Assembly: GCF_009833095.1 (NCBI RefSeq)
Contig: NZ_QRCB01000011.1
Coordinates: 1 to 64,000, forward strand
Reading direction: 5' to 3'
Origin: Nitrosomonas sp. JL21
Lineage (GTDB): Bacteria; Pseudomonadota; Gammaproteobacteria; Burkholderiales; Nitrosomonadaceae
DNA: 64,000 nt
A program made the translations under genes and the position numbers. This document shows positions 8,498-17,142 of this stretch, one piece after another. Within the stretch, counting starts at the first letter, position 1; every line of letters begins with the position of its first letter. A model generated the notes under the pieces. That model ran no database searches. It saw nothing but the letters and a program-made list of their open reading frames with translations, and was not told the origin of the DNA.

Positions 8498-9412
8498 ATG
8501 GATGAAACACGGCGTAACCTCATTAAAGGTATGCTCAGCGGCGGAACGTTGTTGGCTCTGGGGATCCCTGGCATAACCCAAGCAGCTTCAGCTACTCCGA
8601 TCCTCCCCGACAATGCGCGGAATTGTCATTTACTGCTGGGCAACACGCTGATCGGCGAAGCATTCGCCACCGGCGCGCGAGCGGCTTGTGCTCATTGCGG
8701 CCACCCCGGTCAAGATGAACTCGCTACATTCCAACTTGGGGACGAGTTGTTGATCAATCCTCGGCGCATTGCCGATTTTTTGGCGCGATCGCATCACATG
8801 CGTTGGGTTGCCGTCATGGACTACGCGCATGCAGCGATTTTCACGGAACTTGTGCGCAATGCTGACGGACACTTGCTGGCCTTGGGCTCGCACACATCAA
8901 TATCGAATGCTGATGCTGCGTTATCGCTACGGCATAGATGGGCGACGGCATCGCCGGTCTACAGTGCGGGGGGATTGCTGGCGTCCACGCTGATTCAAAA
9001 CAGGCGCAGTTTTTCGATTGTGGAAAATTTCCTGAAGGCACCCTTTCATGACACCGGACTGATGGAAGCATCGTTACCGCAATTTTCTTCGTATAGCTCG
9101 GCTGATCAGCCTGCAACTCATTTACATTGCGCCGGAGTGCCTCTGCCAGAAGCCAGTCAATTAGTTGGCTGGGAAACATCAGTAAGCTGGGATTCTTTAG
9201 CGCCTCAATCGACTGCCTCTGTTATTGAACATCCGCAATTCGGAAATTGGATCGAAATGACGGGTTATGCAGTGGTGGCGGCTGCGTTAGGAGTAGGCAT
9301 ACACCAAGAAGCTTGTTCCCAGCGCGCCTACGTGCACCGGCCGGGTAACCGCAATCTGGATCATGATGGATTAGCGGGAGAACAGTTTGTTTCATTCGTC
9401 ATCGACGTGTAG
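8498..9412 (+). CDS. Tat-exported protein of the phenol-oxidation cassette (PchX-like)
   Basis: 304 residues. The N-terminus TRRNLIKG followed by a hydrophobic run and a TQA-A cleavage site is a near-consensus twin-arginine signal, so the protein should be exported folded. The rest has no fold I can name; it contains CAHCGH and looks soluble. In Pseudomonas a poorly characterised gene, pchX, accompanies the flavoprotein pchF; position (directly before the flavoprotein gene, between it and the cytochrome) suggests this is its counterpart, which is inference. It has AAAGGAGG upstream and ends 12 bases before the flavoprotein start. One plausible role is chaperone and export partner for the flavoprotein, which itself has no signal. 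Confidence 0.6.
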   Translation: MDETRRNLIKGMLSGGTLLALGIPGITQAASATPILPDNARNCHLLLGNTLIGEAFATGARAACAHCGHPGQDELATFQLGDELLINPRRIADFLARSHHMRWVAVMDYAHAAIFTELVRNADGHLLALGSHTSISNADAALSLRHRWATASPVYSAGGLLASTLIQNRRSFSIVENFLKAPFHDTGLMEASLPQFSSYSSADQPATHLHCAGVPLPEASQLVGWETSVSWDSLAPQSTASVIEHPQFGNWIEMTGYAVVAAALGVGIHQEACSQRAYVHRPGNRNLDHDGLAGEQFVSFVIDV

Positions 9413-9424
9413 GGAGAACACAGC

Positions 9425-10969
9425 ATGGCCAGTAAATATATCGCATTACCCAAGGGTGTTTCAGAAAAGGATTTTGATGCAGCCATCAATAATTTTCGTA
9501 AAGTACTGAGCGACGATGCCGTGCTCACCAGCGCAGAGCAGCTTGCGCCATACATCAAGACCATGATGCCGGTTGCTGACGCTGAGCACACACCGTCAGC
9601 GGCGTTGCTCGCGACCACCGTCGAACAGATCCAGCAAATTGTAGCGATTTGCAATCAATACAAAGTGCCGATCTGGATGATTTCCACAGGTAAGAATCTG
9701 GGTTATGGCTCGGCTGCGCCAGCAGAGCGCGGTCAAGTGGTGCTTGATCTGAAGCGCATGAACCGCATCCTCGAAGTGGATAAGGATTTGGCTTTTGCGT
9801 TGGTTGAACCGGGCGTCACTTATCAGCAGCTCTACGATTATATTAAAGAGCACAAACTTGGATTATGGTTATCCATGCCTGCGCCTTCAGCCATTGCCGG
9901 GCCGGTGGGCAATACGCTGGATCGGGGTGTCGGTTATACGCCATATGGAGAGCATTTCTTGTTCGCCTGTGGCATGGAAGTGGTGTTGGCCAATGGCGAG
10001 GTATTGCGCACAGGCATGGGTTCGATGCCGAATTCCAATACTTGGCAGGTTTTCAAATGGGGGTATGGCCCATATTTGGATGGCATTTTCACGCAGTCCA
10101 ACTATGGCATCGTCACTAAATTCGGTTTTTGGTTGATGCCTGAACCGCCGGCGTTTAAGCCGTTCGTTATCCAATATCAGCACGAAGAGGACATCGTTGA
10201 AATTGTCGAAACGATTCGGCCTCTGCGCATCAGTGGGGTCATTCCCAATGCCGTGGTGATTGCCCACGCGCTGTACGAGGCACCGGTAAAAGCCAAGCGG
10301 AGCGATTATGTATCCGGACCAGGCTCAATTCCAGATGAAGCGGTCGATCGAATCATGAAAGACCATAAACTGGGAATCTGGAATGTTTATGCGGCGCTCT
10401 ATGGCACGCAAGAACAGATCGATGTGAACTGGAACATCGTGACGCAGGCGTTCGGCAAGTCCGGCAAGGCAAAAATCCTGACGGAACAGGAAGCGGCGGA
10501 TGATCCCGCTTTTGTGTATCGCGCCAAGCTCATGCGCGGAGAAATGACGCTGACGGAATTTTCGCTTTATAACTGGCGAGGAGGTGGCGGATCGATGTGG
10601 TTCGCGCCGGTTTCGCAAGCTCGGGGTAGTGAAACCCTCAAACAAATGGCGCTGACCAAACAAATTCTTGCGAAATACGGGCTGGATTATTCCGGTGAAT
10701 TCATCGTCGGCATGCGCGATATGCATCATATCGTCGATGTACTATACGACAAGACCGATCCCGAGCAAACCAAAGCGGCTTATCAGTGCTTCGATGAATT
10801 GCTGACCGAATTCTCTGCGCGGGGATATGGAACGTATCGCGTCAATACGGCCTTCATGGATAAAGTTGCTGAAACCTATGGCCCGGTGCAGCGGAAAGTG
10901 CACAAGACGCTCAAGAAAGCGCTGGATCCCAACGGTATTATCGCACCTGGAAAGTCAGGCATTCGTTAG
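9425..10969 (+). CDS. pchF: 4-cresol dehydrogenase-type flavoprotein (VAO family, PchF/eugenol hydroxylase)
   Basis: 514 residues, VAO/PCMH family: FAD-binding domain (about 50-240) with STGKNLGYG, then the substrate domain. Compared with remembered Pseudomonas PchF numbering (offset about two), the active site is kept: Y94, E378, Y382 (the tyrosine that covalently binds FAD), W392, E425, D438, and Y471-R472, which hold the phenol. Differences: K510 where PchF has Arg512, Y422 for Phe424, I436 for Met438, so the substrate may differ. It should oxidise a para-alkylphenol to a 4-hydroxybenzyl alcohol and then the aldehyde, handing electrons to the cytochrome at 8147. No signal peptide is present. 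GGGAGAA precedes the ATG. Eugenol or vanillyl alcohol are alternative substrates. Confidence 0.85.
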   Translation: MASKYIALPKGVSEKDFDAAINNFRKVLSDDAVLTSAEQLAPYIKTMMPVADAEHTPSAALLATTVEQIQQIVAICNQYKVPIWMISTGKNLGYGSAAPAERGQVVLDLKRMNRILEVDKDLAFALVEPGVTYQQLYDYIKEHKLGLWLSMPAPSAIAGPVGNTLDRGVGYTPYGEHFLFACGMEVVLANGEVLRTGMGSMPNSNTWQVFKWGYGPYLDGIFTQSNYGIVTKFGFWLMPEPPAFKPFVIQYQHEEDIVEIVETIRPLRISGVIPNAVVIAHALYEAPVKAKRSDYVSGPGSIPDEAVDRIMKDHKLGIWNVYAALYGTQEQIDVNWNIVTQAFGKSGKAKILTEQEAADDPAFVYRAKLMRGEMTLTEFSLYNWRGGGGSMWFAPVSQARGSETLKQMALTKQILAKYGLDYSGEFIVGMRDMHHIVDVLYDKTDPEQTKAAYQCFDELLTEFSARGYGTYRVNTAFMDKVAETYGPVQRKVHKTLKKALDPNGIIAPGKSGIR

Positions 10970-10977
10970 GTAAATGC

Positions 10978-11003
10978 ACTCATGATTTCTTGAGTTATTT
11001 TTT
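10978..11003 (+). terminator. Weak hairpin with T tract between flavoprotein and alcohol dehydrogenase genes
   Basis: ACTCA (10978-10982) pairs with TGAGT (10991-10995) across an eight-base loop and is followed by TATTTTTT. The five-pair stem is weak, so it may only lower expression of the two downstream dehydrogenase genes relative to the first three. Confidence 0.3.
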
Positions 11004-11047
11004 GGATTTTGGAAGACAGCCCTATTTAATAAAGCGGAGACGAAAAG

Positions 11048-12160
11048 ATGTTAAAAATCAAAGCAGCCGTCATTCGTCAAAAAGGCGGGCCTTTTCAAAT
11101 TGAAGACCTGATTCAAGAAGATCCCCGTCCTGATGAAGTACGTGTCCGCATTGTTGCGGCGGGAATGTGCCATACCGATATGGTGGCGCGAGATCAATTG
11201 TATGATGTGCCTCTGCCGGTGATACTGGGACATGAAGGTTCAGGGATAGTCGAACGCATCGGCAGCGCTGTCAAAAAAGTCGCAGTTGGCGATCATGTCG
11301 TGCTGACTTTCATGTGGTGCGGGCATTGCAAATCGTGTTTACAGGGGAATTTCACTTACTGCGAGCATTTTTACCCGTTGAATTTCGGTGGCGCGCGTGA
11401 AGATGGCAGTGTGGCGACCCATCCTGACAACGGTACGCAAGAACCGATTCACGATCATTTCTTTGGGCAATCGTCCTTTGGCACCTTTGCGCTGGTACAC
11501 GAGCGTAATGTCATCAAAGTACCCAACGATGCGCCCCTGGAACTGCTTGGACCGCTGGGTTGTGGCATTCAGACTGGCGCAGGAGCGGTCATGAATGCGC
11601 TGAAAGTCACCCCTGGTAGCAGCTTTGCCGCTTTCGGCGGCGGCGCGGTGGGACTCAGCGCGGTAATGGCAGCCCGCGCTGCCGGCGCTACGACGATCAT
11701 TTCGGCGGATGTGGTTCCTGCGCGCCTGGCGCTGGCGATGGAACTCGGAGCCACGCACACCATCAACAGCCGCGAAGCCGATCCGGTCGAAGTGGTTCGT
11801 AAAATTACTGGCGGTGGGGCGGATTTTACGCTGGAATCGAGCGGACACCCGGTCGTATTGCGTCAAGCCATCGATGCGCTTGCAATTCGAGGAACGTGCG
11901 GCATCGTCGGCGCGCCGGCGTTGGGCACCGAAGCCAGCTTCGATGTGAATGGCGTGATGACAACGGGAAAACGCATCATCGGCATCGTCGAAGGCGATAG
12001 TAAACCGGATCTTTTCATTCCGGTGCTGGTTGAACTTTATCAACAAGGGAAATTTCCTTTCGACCGGCTGGTAAAATTTTATTCTCTCGACCAGATCAAT
12101 CAAGCTGCTGAAGATAGCGAGAAGGGCGTTACGATCAAACCGATTATCCAGTTAGAATAA
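11048..12160 (+). CDS. Zinc-dependent aryl-alcohol dehydrogenase
   Basis: 370 residues, zinc medium-chain dehydrogenase of the aryl/benzyl alcohol subgroup (XylB-like). Catalytic zinc ligands C41, H62 (GHEGSG) and C172 ([13 protein letters not shown]); structural zinc cysteines C91, C94, C97 and C105; Rossmann glycines GGGAVGLSA at about 197-205, followed by a D at the end of the second strand that favours NAD. The C-terminal stretch (TIKPIIQLE) is typical of the subgroup. It would oxidise 4-hydroxybenzyl alcohol (or a related aryl alcohol) to the aldehyde. A GCGGAGA ribosome-binding site precedes the start. It lies between the flavoprotein and aldehyde dehydrogenase genes, consistent with consecutive steps. 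Confidence 0.85.
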   Translation: MLKIKAAVIRQKGGPFQIEDLIQEDPRPDEVRVRIVAAGMCHTDMVARDQLYDVPLPVILGHEGSGIVERIGSAVKKVAVGDHVVLTFMWCGHCKSCLQGNFTYCEHFYPLNFGGAREDGSVATHPDNGTQEPIHDHFFGQSSFGTFALVHERNVIKVPNDAPLELLGPLGCGIQTGAGAVMNALKVTPGSSFAAFGGGAVGLSAVMAARAAGATTIISADVVPARLALAMELGATHTINSREADPVEVVRKITGGGADFTLESSGHPVVLRQAIDALAIRGTCGIVGAPALGTEASFDVNGVMTTGKRIIGIVEGDSKPDLFIPVLVELYQQGKFPFDRLVKFYSLDQINQAAEDSEKGVTIKPIIQLE

Positions 12161-12227
12161 AAAATTCATCAATGTTTCGTCAGACAACGGCAACGAAATT
12201 TGGATAACCAAACACGAACAATACATT

Positions 12228-13730
12228 ATGGAAAATAACAAAGAAACTCCCTCCGTCTATTCGAACTTCGATCGATTACCGATCAATGGTCAATGGCGGC
12301 ACGGCAAAGGCGCCAAAGTTTTGCGGAACCTGAATCCCTATGACGGTGGTACGCTGGTCGAGATCCCTCATGCCAATCGCGATGATATGGACGAAGCCTA
12401 TCGCGGAGCTGCCCAGTCGCAACAAGGTTGGTCGGCCTTGATGCCGGGTGAGCGCGCAGCCGTCATGCGCCGCGCCGCGCAAATCATGGAAGAACGCCGT
12501 GAAGAAATCGTATCCTGGATCATTCGTGAGTCTGGCGGCACACGAATCAAGGCAAATCTGGAATGGCATGCCGTCCATGGCGTGCTTTTGGAAGCGGCCA
12601 CATTGCCCTATTTAGTAGAAGGCCGTATTCTGCCAGCCGACATTCCCAGCAAGGAAAGCCGCATGTATCGTAAACCGGTCGGCGTGGTCGGCGTGATCAG
12701 TCCGTGGAATTGGCCATTCCAACTCACGGCTCGTTCCGCCGCGCCGGCACTCGCCGTCGGTAACGCTGTGGTAGTGAAGCCCGCCAGCGATACGCCTGTG
12801 ACAGGAGGGCTGCTGTTTGCGAAAATTCTTGAAGAGGCGGAATTGCCTCCAGGTGTGCTCAGCGTGATCGTCGGTGCAGGTAGCGAAATCGGCGATGCAT
12901 TTGTCACTCATCCAATTCCCCGCGTCATCTCATTTACCGGCTCGACGCCGGTGGGCCGGAATATTGCCAAACTGGCTGCCGAAAGTCCCATGCTGAAACG
13001 GCTGGAATTGGAGCTGGGCGGCAATAGCCCGTTCGTGGTGCTGGATGACGCCGATCTGGAGCGCGCAGTGGAGGCTGCGGTATTCGGCAAATTCCTGCAC
13101 CAGGGACAGACCTGCATGAGCATCAACCGCATCATCGTCGACAAACAACTTCATGATGATTTTGTGCAACGTTTTGCGGAGCGCGTCCGGCAATTAAAAG
13201 CGGGCGATCCCGACGCACCCGATACACTAATCGGTCCGATTATCAATGAAAGTCAATTGAAGGGCTTGCAGCAACGGATTCGGCATGCCGTTTCAGCCGG
13301 CGCAAAGCAAGTCATCGGCGGAGAAGCGATTGGCTCGGTGTTGCCGCCCCATGTATTCGATCACGTGACGAATCAGATGGTTCTGGCTCAAACGGAATCG
13401 TTTGGGCCGATCGTGCCCATCCTTCGTGCGGGCAATGAAGCTGAGGCGCTGACTATCGCCAATGACACCGATCTTGGGCTGGCTGCCGCAGTGTTTACGC
13501 AAGATGTGGAACGCGGCCTTCGGTTCGCGCAACGGCTCGAAGCGGGTATGGTGCATATCAATGATCAGCCGGTCAACGATTTGCCTTACAATCCCTTTGG
13601 CGGCGAAAAAAATTCAGGTATTGGTCGTTTCAATGGCGTTTGGGGCGTGGCAGCATTTACGACTGATCAATGGGTCAGCATACAGCATATGCCTCGTCAT
13701 TATCCCTTCGATGCCCGGAAGATCCCATAA
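12228..13730 (+). CDS. Aromatic aldehyde dehydrogenase (benzaldehyde/vanillin type)
   Basis: 500 residues, ALDH superfamily. Seen: SPWNWPF with N161, K184 in [18 protein letters not shown], the general-base E262 in LELGGNSP, the nucleophile C296 in GQTCMS, and the C-terminal [13 protein letters not shown]. Aromatic-aldehyde dehydrogenases of the vanillin/benzaldehyde type share this pattern. In the cassette it would convert 4-hydroxybenzaldehyde (or a substituted analogue) to the acid with NAD or NADP. The gap to the alcohol dehydrogenase is 67 bases. The ring-cleavage enzymes that would follow (pobA, pca genes) are not in the window. Confidence 0.85.
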   Translation: MENNKETPSVYSNFDRLPINGQWRHGKGAKVLRNLNPYDGGTLVEIPHANRDDMDEAYRGAAQSQQGWSALMPGERAAVMRRAAQIMEERREEIVSWIIRESGGTRIKANLEWHAVHGVLLEAATLPYLVEGRILPADIPSKESRMYRKPVGVVGVISPWNWPFQLTARSAAPALAVGNAVVVKPASDTPVTGGLLFAKILEEAELPPGVLSVIVGAGSEIGDAFVTHPIPRVISFTGSTPVGRNIAKLAAESPMLKRLELELGGNSPFVVLDDADLERAVEAAVFGKFLHQGQTCMSINRIIVDKQLHDDFVQRFAERVRQLKAGDPDAPDTLIGPIINESQLKGLQQRIRHAVSAGAKQVIGGEAIGSVLPPHVFDHVTNQMVLAQTESFGPIVPILRAGNEAEALTIANDTDLGLAAAVFTQDVERGLRFAQRLEAGMVHINDQPVNDLPYNPFGGEKNSGIGRFNGVWGVAAFTTDQWVSIQHMPRHYPFDARKIP

Positions 13731-13776
13731 TCGAAAGAAGCGCTGACTGATATTCAAGACATCACAAATAGAGAAG

Positions 13777-14814
13777 CTAAGGTTTAATACCGGTAACAAT
13801 ACTGTGATAGCCAAATGCTTTATGAATTTGAATGTCTTCAAATCCGACTTCATCCAGCATCCTGGTCAATTCTCGGCCGGAATACATTTTCCCTTCCGTC
13901 CATCCCATCATCACCATGCTGAATCCGGCCATGGCAAACGGGCCGGTTTTGTCGTCGTTGTAAAGCATTTCGTGAACTACGATTCGCCCACCCGGTTCTA
14001 GGCTATTGAAGCTCTTAGCCGTCAAGAAATGACATCTGTCGGGCATCCAGTCATGATACATATTTGAGAAAAAATGGAGATCAGCAGCCGGCCAATGATC
14101 CTGCCAAATGTTCGCGGCGTGTGTTTTAACGCGATCTTGCATCTTATACTGAGCAATATAGGTTTCAGCCACTTCGCATACCTGAGGAAAATCCATTGTT
14201 AGCGCAAGCTTCAAGTTTGGCAATTTAATTGCTGCTCCAATTGAATGCGCACCAGAGCCGCCTCCAATATCAAGCATGATCCGGTGCCTGGAGAAATCCA
14301 TGATAGTCGGCCACACCAATGCGGAAGTAATACTAATACTATGCATTCCTGCTGTGAAACGCTGCAATAATACGATCTGTTCTTCATGGGTTTTGAACAG
14401 ATTATTGCCACCATACACTTGGGGCTTATCAGTGACAATGGCTTGTTCTAGGCTTGCAATCGAAGATACTTGATAATTATCCATCATCATATCCCAGAAA
14501 AATCCAAAATAATTGGGACTGCTCTCAAGTAGATAGGCTTCAGTGACTGGCGTTAGGCTGTAGTGTTCCTCATGGAGAGACAGAAATCCCAGTGAGGTCG
14601 CTGTCGTCAATATCGCTTCAACTGGGCGCGGTTTAAGATTAAGCGCTTCACAGATTTCCAATAATGTGCAGCTTTTCTGAGCCAGAGCGGAGAAAATCTT
14701 GAGCCGATGCGCTAGAAGCAGCGCAGGATAACCATAAATCGCAAAGATTACATCCCATACCGGGCGATCGTCTACCTGCGGTATCTGAATATCGGAAAAT
14801 TTGTCTTGTGCCAT
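13777..14814 (-). CDS. SAM-dependent O-methyltransferase (plant/hydroxyneurosporene type)
   Basis: 345 residues of the class with an N-terminal winged-helix dimerisation domain (about 20-100; the run from LLEICEALNLKPRPVEAIL is typical) and a C-terminal Rossmann methyltransferase (PF00891). SAM-binding motif LDIGGGSGAH at 181-190, an acidic end of the second strand (LTMDFPQV), and the catalytic-region NMYHDW at 251-256. Such enzymes methylate hydroxyl groups on aromatic or polyketide substrates. It converges with the aldehyde dehydrogenase gene (46 bases apart) and lies before an SRPBCC protein gene on the same strand. The sequence is visibly more AT-rich than the housekeeping genes around it. 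The substrate is unknown. Confidence 0.75.
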   Translation of the reverse strand: MAQDKFSDIQIPQVDDRPVWDVIFAIYGYPALLLAHRLKIFSALAQKSCTLLEICEALNLKPRPVEAILTTATSLGFLSLHEEHYSLTPVTEAYLLESSPNYFGFFWDMMMDNYQVSSIASLEQAIVTDKPQVYGGNNLFKTHEEQIVLLQRFTAGMHSISITSALVWPTIMDFSRHRIMLDIGGGSGAHSIGAAIKLPNLKLALTMDFPQVCEVAETYIAQYKMQDRVKTHAANIWQDHWPAADLHFFSNMYHDWMPDRCHFLTAKSFNSLEPGGRIVVHEMLYNDDKTGPFAMAGFSMVMMGWTEGKMYSGRELTRMLDEVGFEDIQIHKAFGYHSIVTGIKP

Positions 14815-14948
14815 ATATTCCTTGTATTGATAAATTTTTCGAATTAATTTATGGATTGGTCACAGTGATATGTTTAAGTCAATCACGACTGGATTTCTTT
14901 TTTAGTTATAAACCGTTGAATTTGTGCAATTGCGTACAACAACTCATA

Positions 14949-15452
14949 TTAGTTGTTGCACTTCACTTTCTCGGCTTCGGCCAACTGCTTAATATTCTGA
15001 ACCGTCTTGGACACCCCTTCCTTGATGGAAGCACGAACCAGCGCTTCAAAAGGACGCATTACTACCAATAACTCCAGTAACTCAAACGTAAATGTTAATT
15101 TTGTCGAGTTCTCAAGATGGTTAGCTTGCAATTCATAAGAACAACGATAAGGATCGGAGATACCAGTAAATGTTAACCGCTCTTCAGGTATAAAGTCGGA
15201 TATTTTGAAACGGGACTCTGAACGGCGTCCCTGATCAAGGCGTACTTGCCGCCCGATTGTTCCTAATTGCACCGGGCCAGGCGTAATTTTCTCAAGCTCT
15301 TTCACTTCCGGAGACCATTGAGGATAATTCTGAAAGAGATTCTCTCCGATAAATTGAAATAGCTCACTGGCAGAGCATTTCACAATTGTTGATGCACTGC
15401 CTATAACAGGTTCGGTAGAACCTAGATTCAACATGGAACCTAAATTAAACAT
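14949..15452 (-). CDS. SRPBCC (polyketide cyclase-like) protein
   Basis: 167 residues without a signal peptide. The start (SASTIVKCSASELFQFI...NYPQWSPEVKELEKI) and the pattern of strands ending in a long C-terminal helix (MRPFEALVRASIKEGVSKTV) fit the START/SRPBCC hydrophobic-pocket fold, used by polyketide cyclases and lipid- or aromatic-binding proteins. No catalytic residue can be assigned. It is transcribed toward the O-methyltransferase, 134 bases away, so the two may form an operon and act on the same hydrophobic molecule; this is inference from position. The gene is AT-rich and poor in strong ribosome-binding sites. Confidence 0.6.
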   Translation of the reverse strand: MFNLGSMLNLGSTEPVIGSASTIVKCSASELFQFIGENLFQNYPQWSPEVKELEKITPGPVQLGTIGRQVRLDQGRRSESRFKISDFIPEERLTFTGISDPYRCSYELQANHLENSTKLTFTFELLELLVVMRPFEALVRASIKEGVSKTVQNIKQLAEAEKVKCNN

Positions 15453-15779
15453 AGTCGTGATTGCCTCTTTTGTCAGACTAATTTAATAGTTGGACGTTTA
15501 AAACTCAATCTTATTCCAATCAATGGATGAATAGTAATCTAATATTGGATTGGTTTCTGTTCAAGGTTTCCGTAAAAAAACCTCTGCGCTTTCTCTTCCT
15601 ATGAACGGTGAGATCTGAATTCGTGAGACCCTGTCAGTCCTTGAGGATTTTTTGATTAAGGTTTCGGAGAATCTGCAAGTAAGACGACTTTTTTTCTAAC
15701 GGTTAACTTATCATCAGGTCTTTAAGCACTTAGTGTGCAACAGGTGAGCGCGGGTATTTTGTGAAGCTTTGCAAATTCA
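15453..15779. other. AT-rich intergenic region
   Basis: About 330 bases without a gene. It must contain the promoter for the SRPBCC-methyltransferase pair. A short inverted repeat AGGTTT/AAACCT (15564-15583) and a CCAATC/GATTGG pair (15516-15553) are visible. Neither is followed by a T tract. Confidence 0.3.
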
Positions 15780-16124
15780 TTATTTCTTGATTTCAGTCGA
15801 GGTGACGAAAATGAGGGTACTGAACGTGCGGTTCAGTGTTTTGCTGGTGAAGTTCGTCATGACCATGTTTTCTACAAAGCGGATATGGTCGCCATCATTG
15901 ACTGGGGTGGTCGGTGCCGCGATCCAGAATTTATTTCCGCCGTTGTCCAGTTCCATATAGGTGTAACCGGCAGCATCCATATGAGAAACGACGATGCCCT
16001 CGTTATCGGGCAATTTGGCGGCTTGGCTTGCCTTGGACGATTCCTGGACAGGGGCTGAAGCGTGGGCGATGGTGAATGATAGGCACCCTGTTAGCAGGAT
16101 GGCGAAGAAAGCAGAAATTTTCAT
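15780..16124 (-). CDS. NrfJ-like periplasmic protein
   Basis: 114 residues with a signal peptide (MKISAFFAILLTGCLSFTIAHA, cleavage near AHA-S; the internal TGC is not a good lipobox). The mature part has the run GIVVSHMDAAGYTYMELDNG, then KFWIAAPTTPVNDGD and NMVMTNFTSKTLNRTF. This is the signature of small periplasmic beta-barrel proteins annotated as NrfJ-related, often near multiheme cytochrome genes. Their function is not established. Here the neighbours are an rRNA methyltransferase and an SRPBCC gene, which gives no clue. The family assignment rests on remembered sequence pattern. Confidence 0.55.
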   Translation of the reverse strand: MKISAFFAILLTGCLSFTIAHASAPVQESSKASQAAKLPDNEGIVVSHMDAAGYTYMELDNGGNKFWIAAPTTPVNDGDHIRFVENMVMTNFTSKTLNRTFSTLIFVTSTEIKK

Positions 16125-16280
16125 AAAGGCTCCAAAGTTGCGGTTTGATCGGGTGCGGTATCATACACCGCTGCATAATTTTGTTCCATGACCAGGAGAA
16201 AACTCGGGGAAAGCTCTGCGCTAGGTCATGCGGCAATGTAATAACGCTCAGGAGGGCATTCATTATTTGAATCGTACTTT

Positions 16281-17096
16281 TCAGATCTTGCCTGAAGCAG
16301 CATTCGTGCTGTCTTGCCGCACTTTTTCGAAAAAACAGATGGCGGCCGCCGCAGCGGCGTTCAATGATTCAGTATTGCCGGGCATGTGAATGGCGATATT
16401 TTCATCGCAGGCACTGATGATTTCTTTCGAGAGGCCGGCGCCTTCGTTTCCGAAAACAAAAGCAATGGAGCCGGCGAGCGAGATTTCGAATAAGTTCTTG
16501 CTGGCCTGGATCGATGTGGCAATGACGGTGCCGGGAAATTGCGCGGCAATGCTCTGCAGATCGCTGTTCTCGTGAATGCGCAGAAAGAAATGAGCGCCCA
16601 TCGCAGCGCGCAGGGTTTTCGGTGACCAGGCATCAGCGCATTGAGGGGATAAATAAATGTCCCTGACATTTGCCGCCGCTGCCGACCGCAAGATCGAACC
16701 CAGATTGCCAGGATCTTGAATGGCTTCCAATAAAACGCTGAAGGTTTCTCTTTTGTTGTTGACGTCAGGCGCCAGGTCGGGGATTGCAATGAGCGCGAGT
16801 ATGCCGGTGGGGGTTTTCACCGGCGAGATTTCCTGGAACAGGGCATTGCTGATGACGATGACTTTCGCCAGCGCACCGCCGAACAGCATGCTGATGAATC
16901 GTTTGTTGGCCGTATCATCGATGTAGGATTGACTGACAACCAGATGCTTCGGTGTTCCCAGTACCGAACTGTAAATCTGGATCAGATGGATGCCATCCAA
17001 TACTGTGAGATTCGCTTTCTTGCGGTACTGTGAGGATTTCTCCAGCTTGATCAATTGCTTGATCAAAGGATGTTGACGCGAGGTGATCACTGGCAT
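16281..17096 (-). CDS. TrmH/SpoU-family RNA 2'-O-methyltransferase
   Basis: 271 residues. Motif 1 DPGNLGSILRSAAAANV, motif 2 FVFGNEGAGLS and motif 3 MPGNTESLNAAAAAAI are all present and form the trefoil-knot SAM site of SPOUT enzymes. The N-terminal part (SRQHPLIKQLIKLEKSSQYRKK...LDGIHLI) is the substrate-binding L30e-like domain found in RlmB and other rRNA 2'-O-methyltransferases. It modifies rRNA or tRNA, but the target base cannot be read from sequence. The gene lies 46 bases downstream of hisD on the same strand and is probably the last gene of that unit. Confidence 0.85.
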   Translation of the reverse strand: MPVITSRQHPLIKQLIKLEKSSQYRKKANLTVLDGIHLIQIYSSVLGTPKHLVVSQSYIDDTANKRFISMLFGGALAKVIVISNALFQEISPVKTPTGILALIAIPDLAPDVNNKRETFSVLLEAIQDPGNLGSILRSAAAANVRDIYLSPQCADAWSPKTLRAAMGAHFFLRIHENSDLQSIAAQFPGTVIATSIQASKNLFEISLAGSIAFVFGNEGAGLSKEIISACDENIAIHMPGNTESLNAAAAAAICFFEKVRQDSTNAASGKI

Positions 17097-17142
17097 GATA
17101 GCGTTCCGCGCCTATCGCTCAGCAATGGCCGAGATAATGAGG

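Noticed and set aside
11339-12103. 254-codon open frame on the minus strand inside the alcohol dehydrogenase gene
   Set aside because: It is the complement of a well-supported zinc dehydrogenase, with no domain and no ribosome-binding site.
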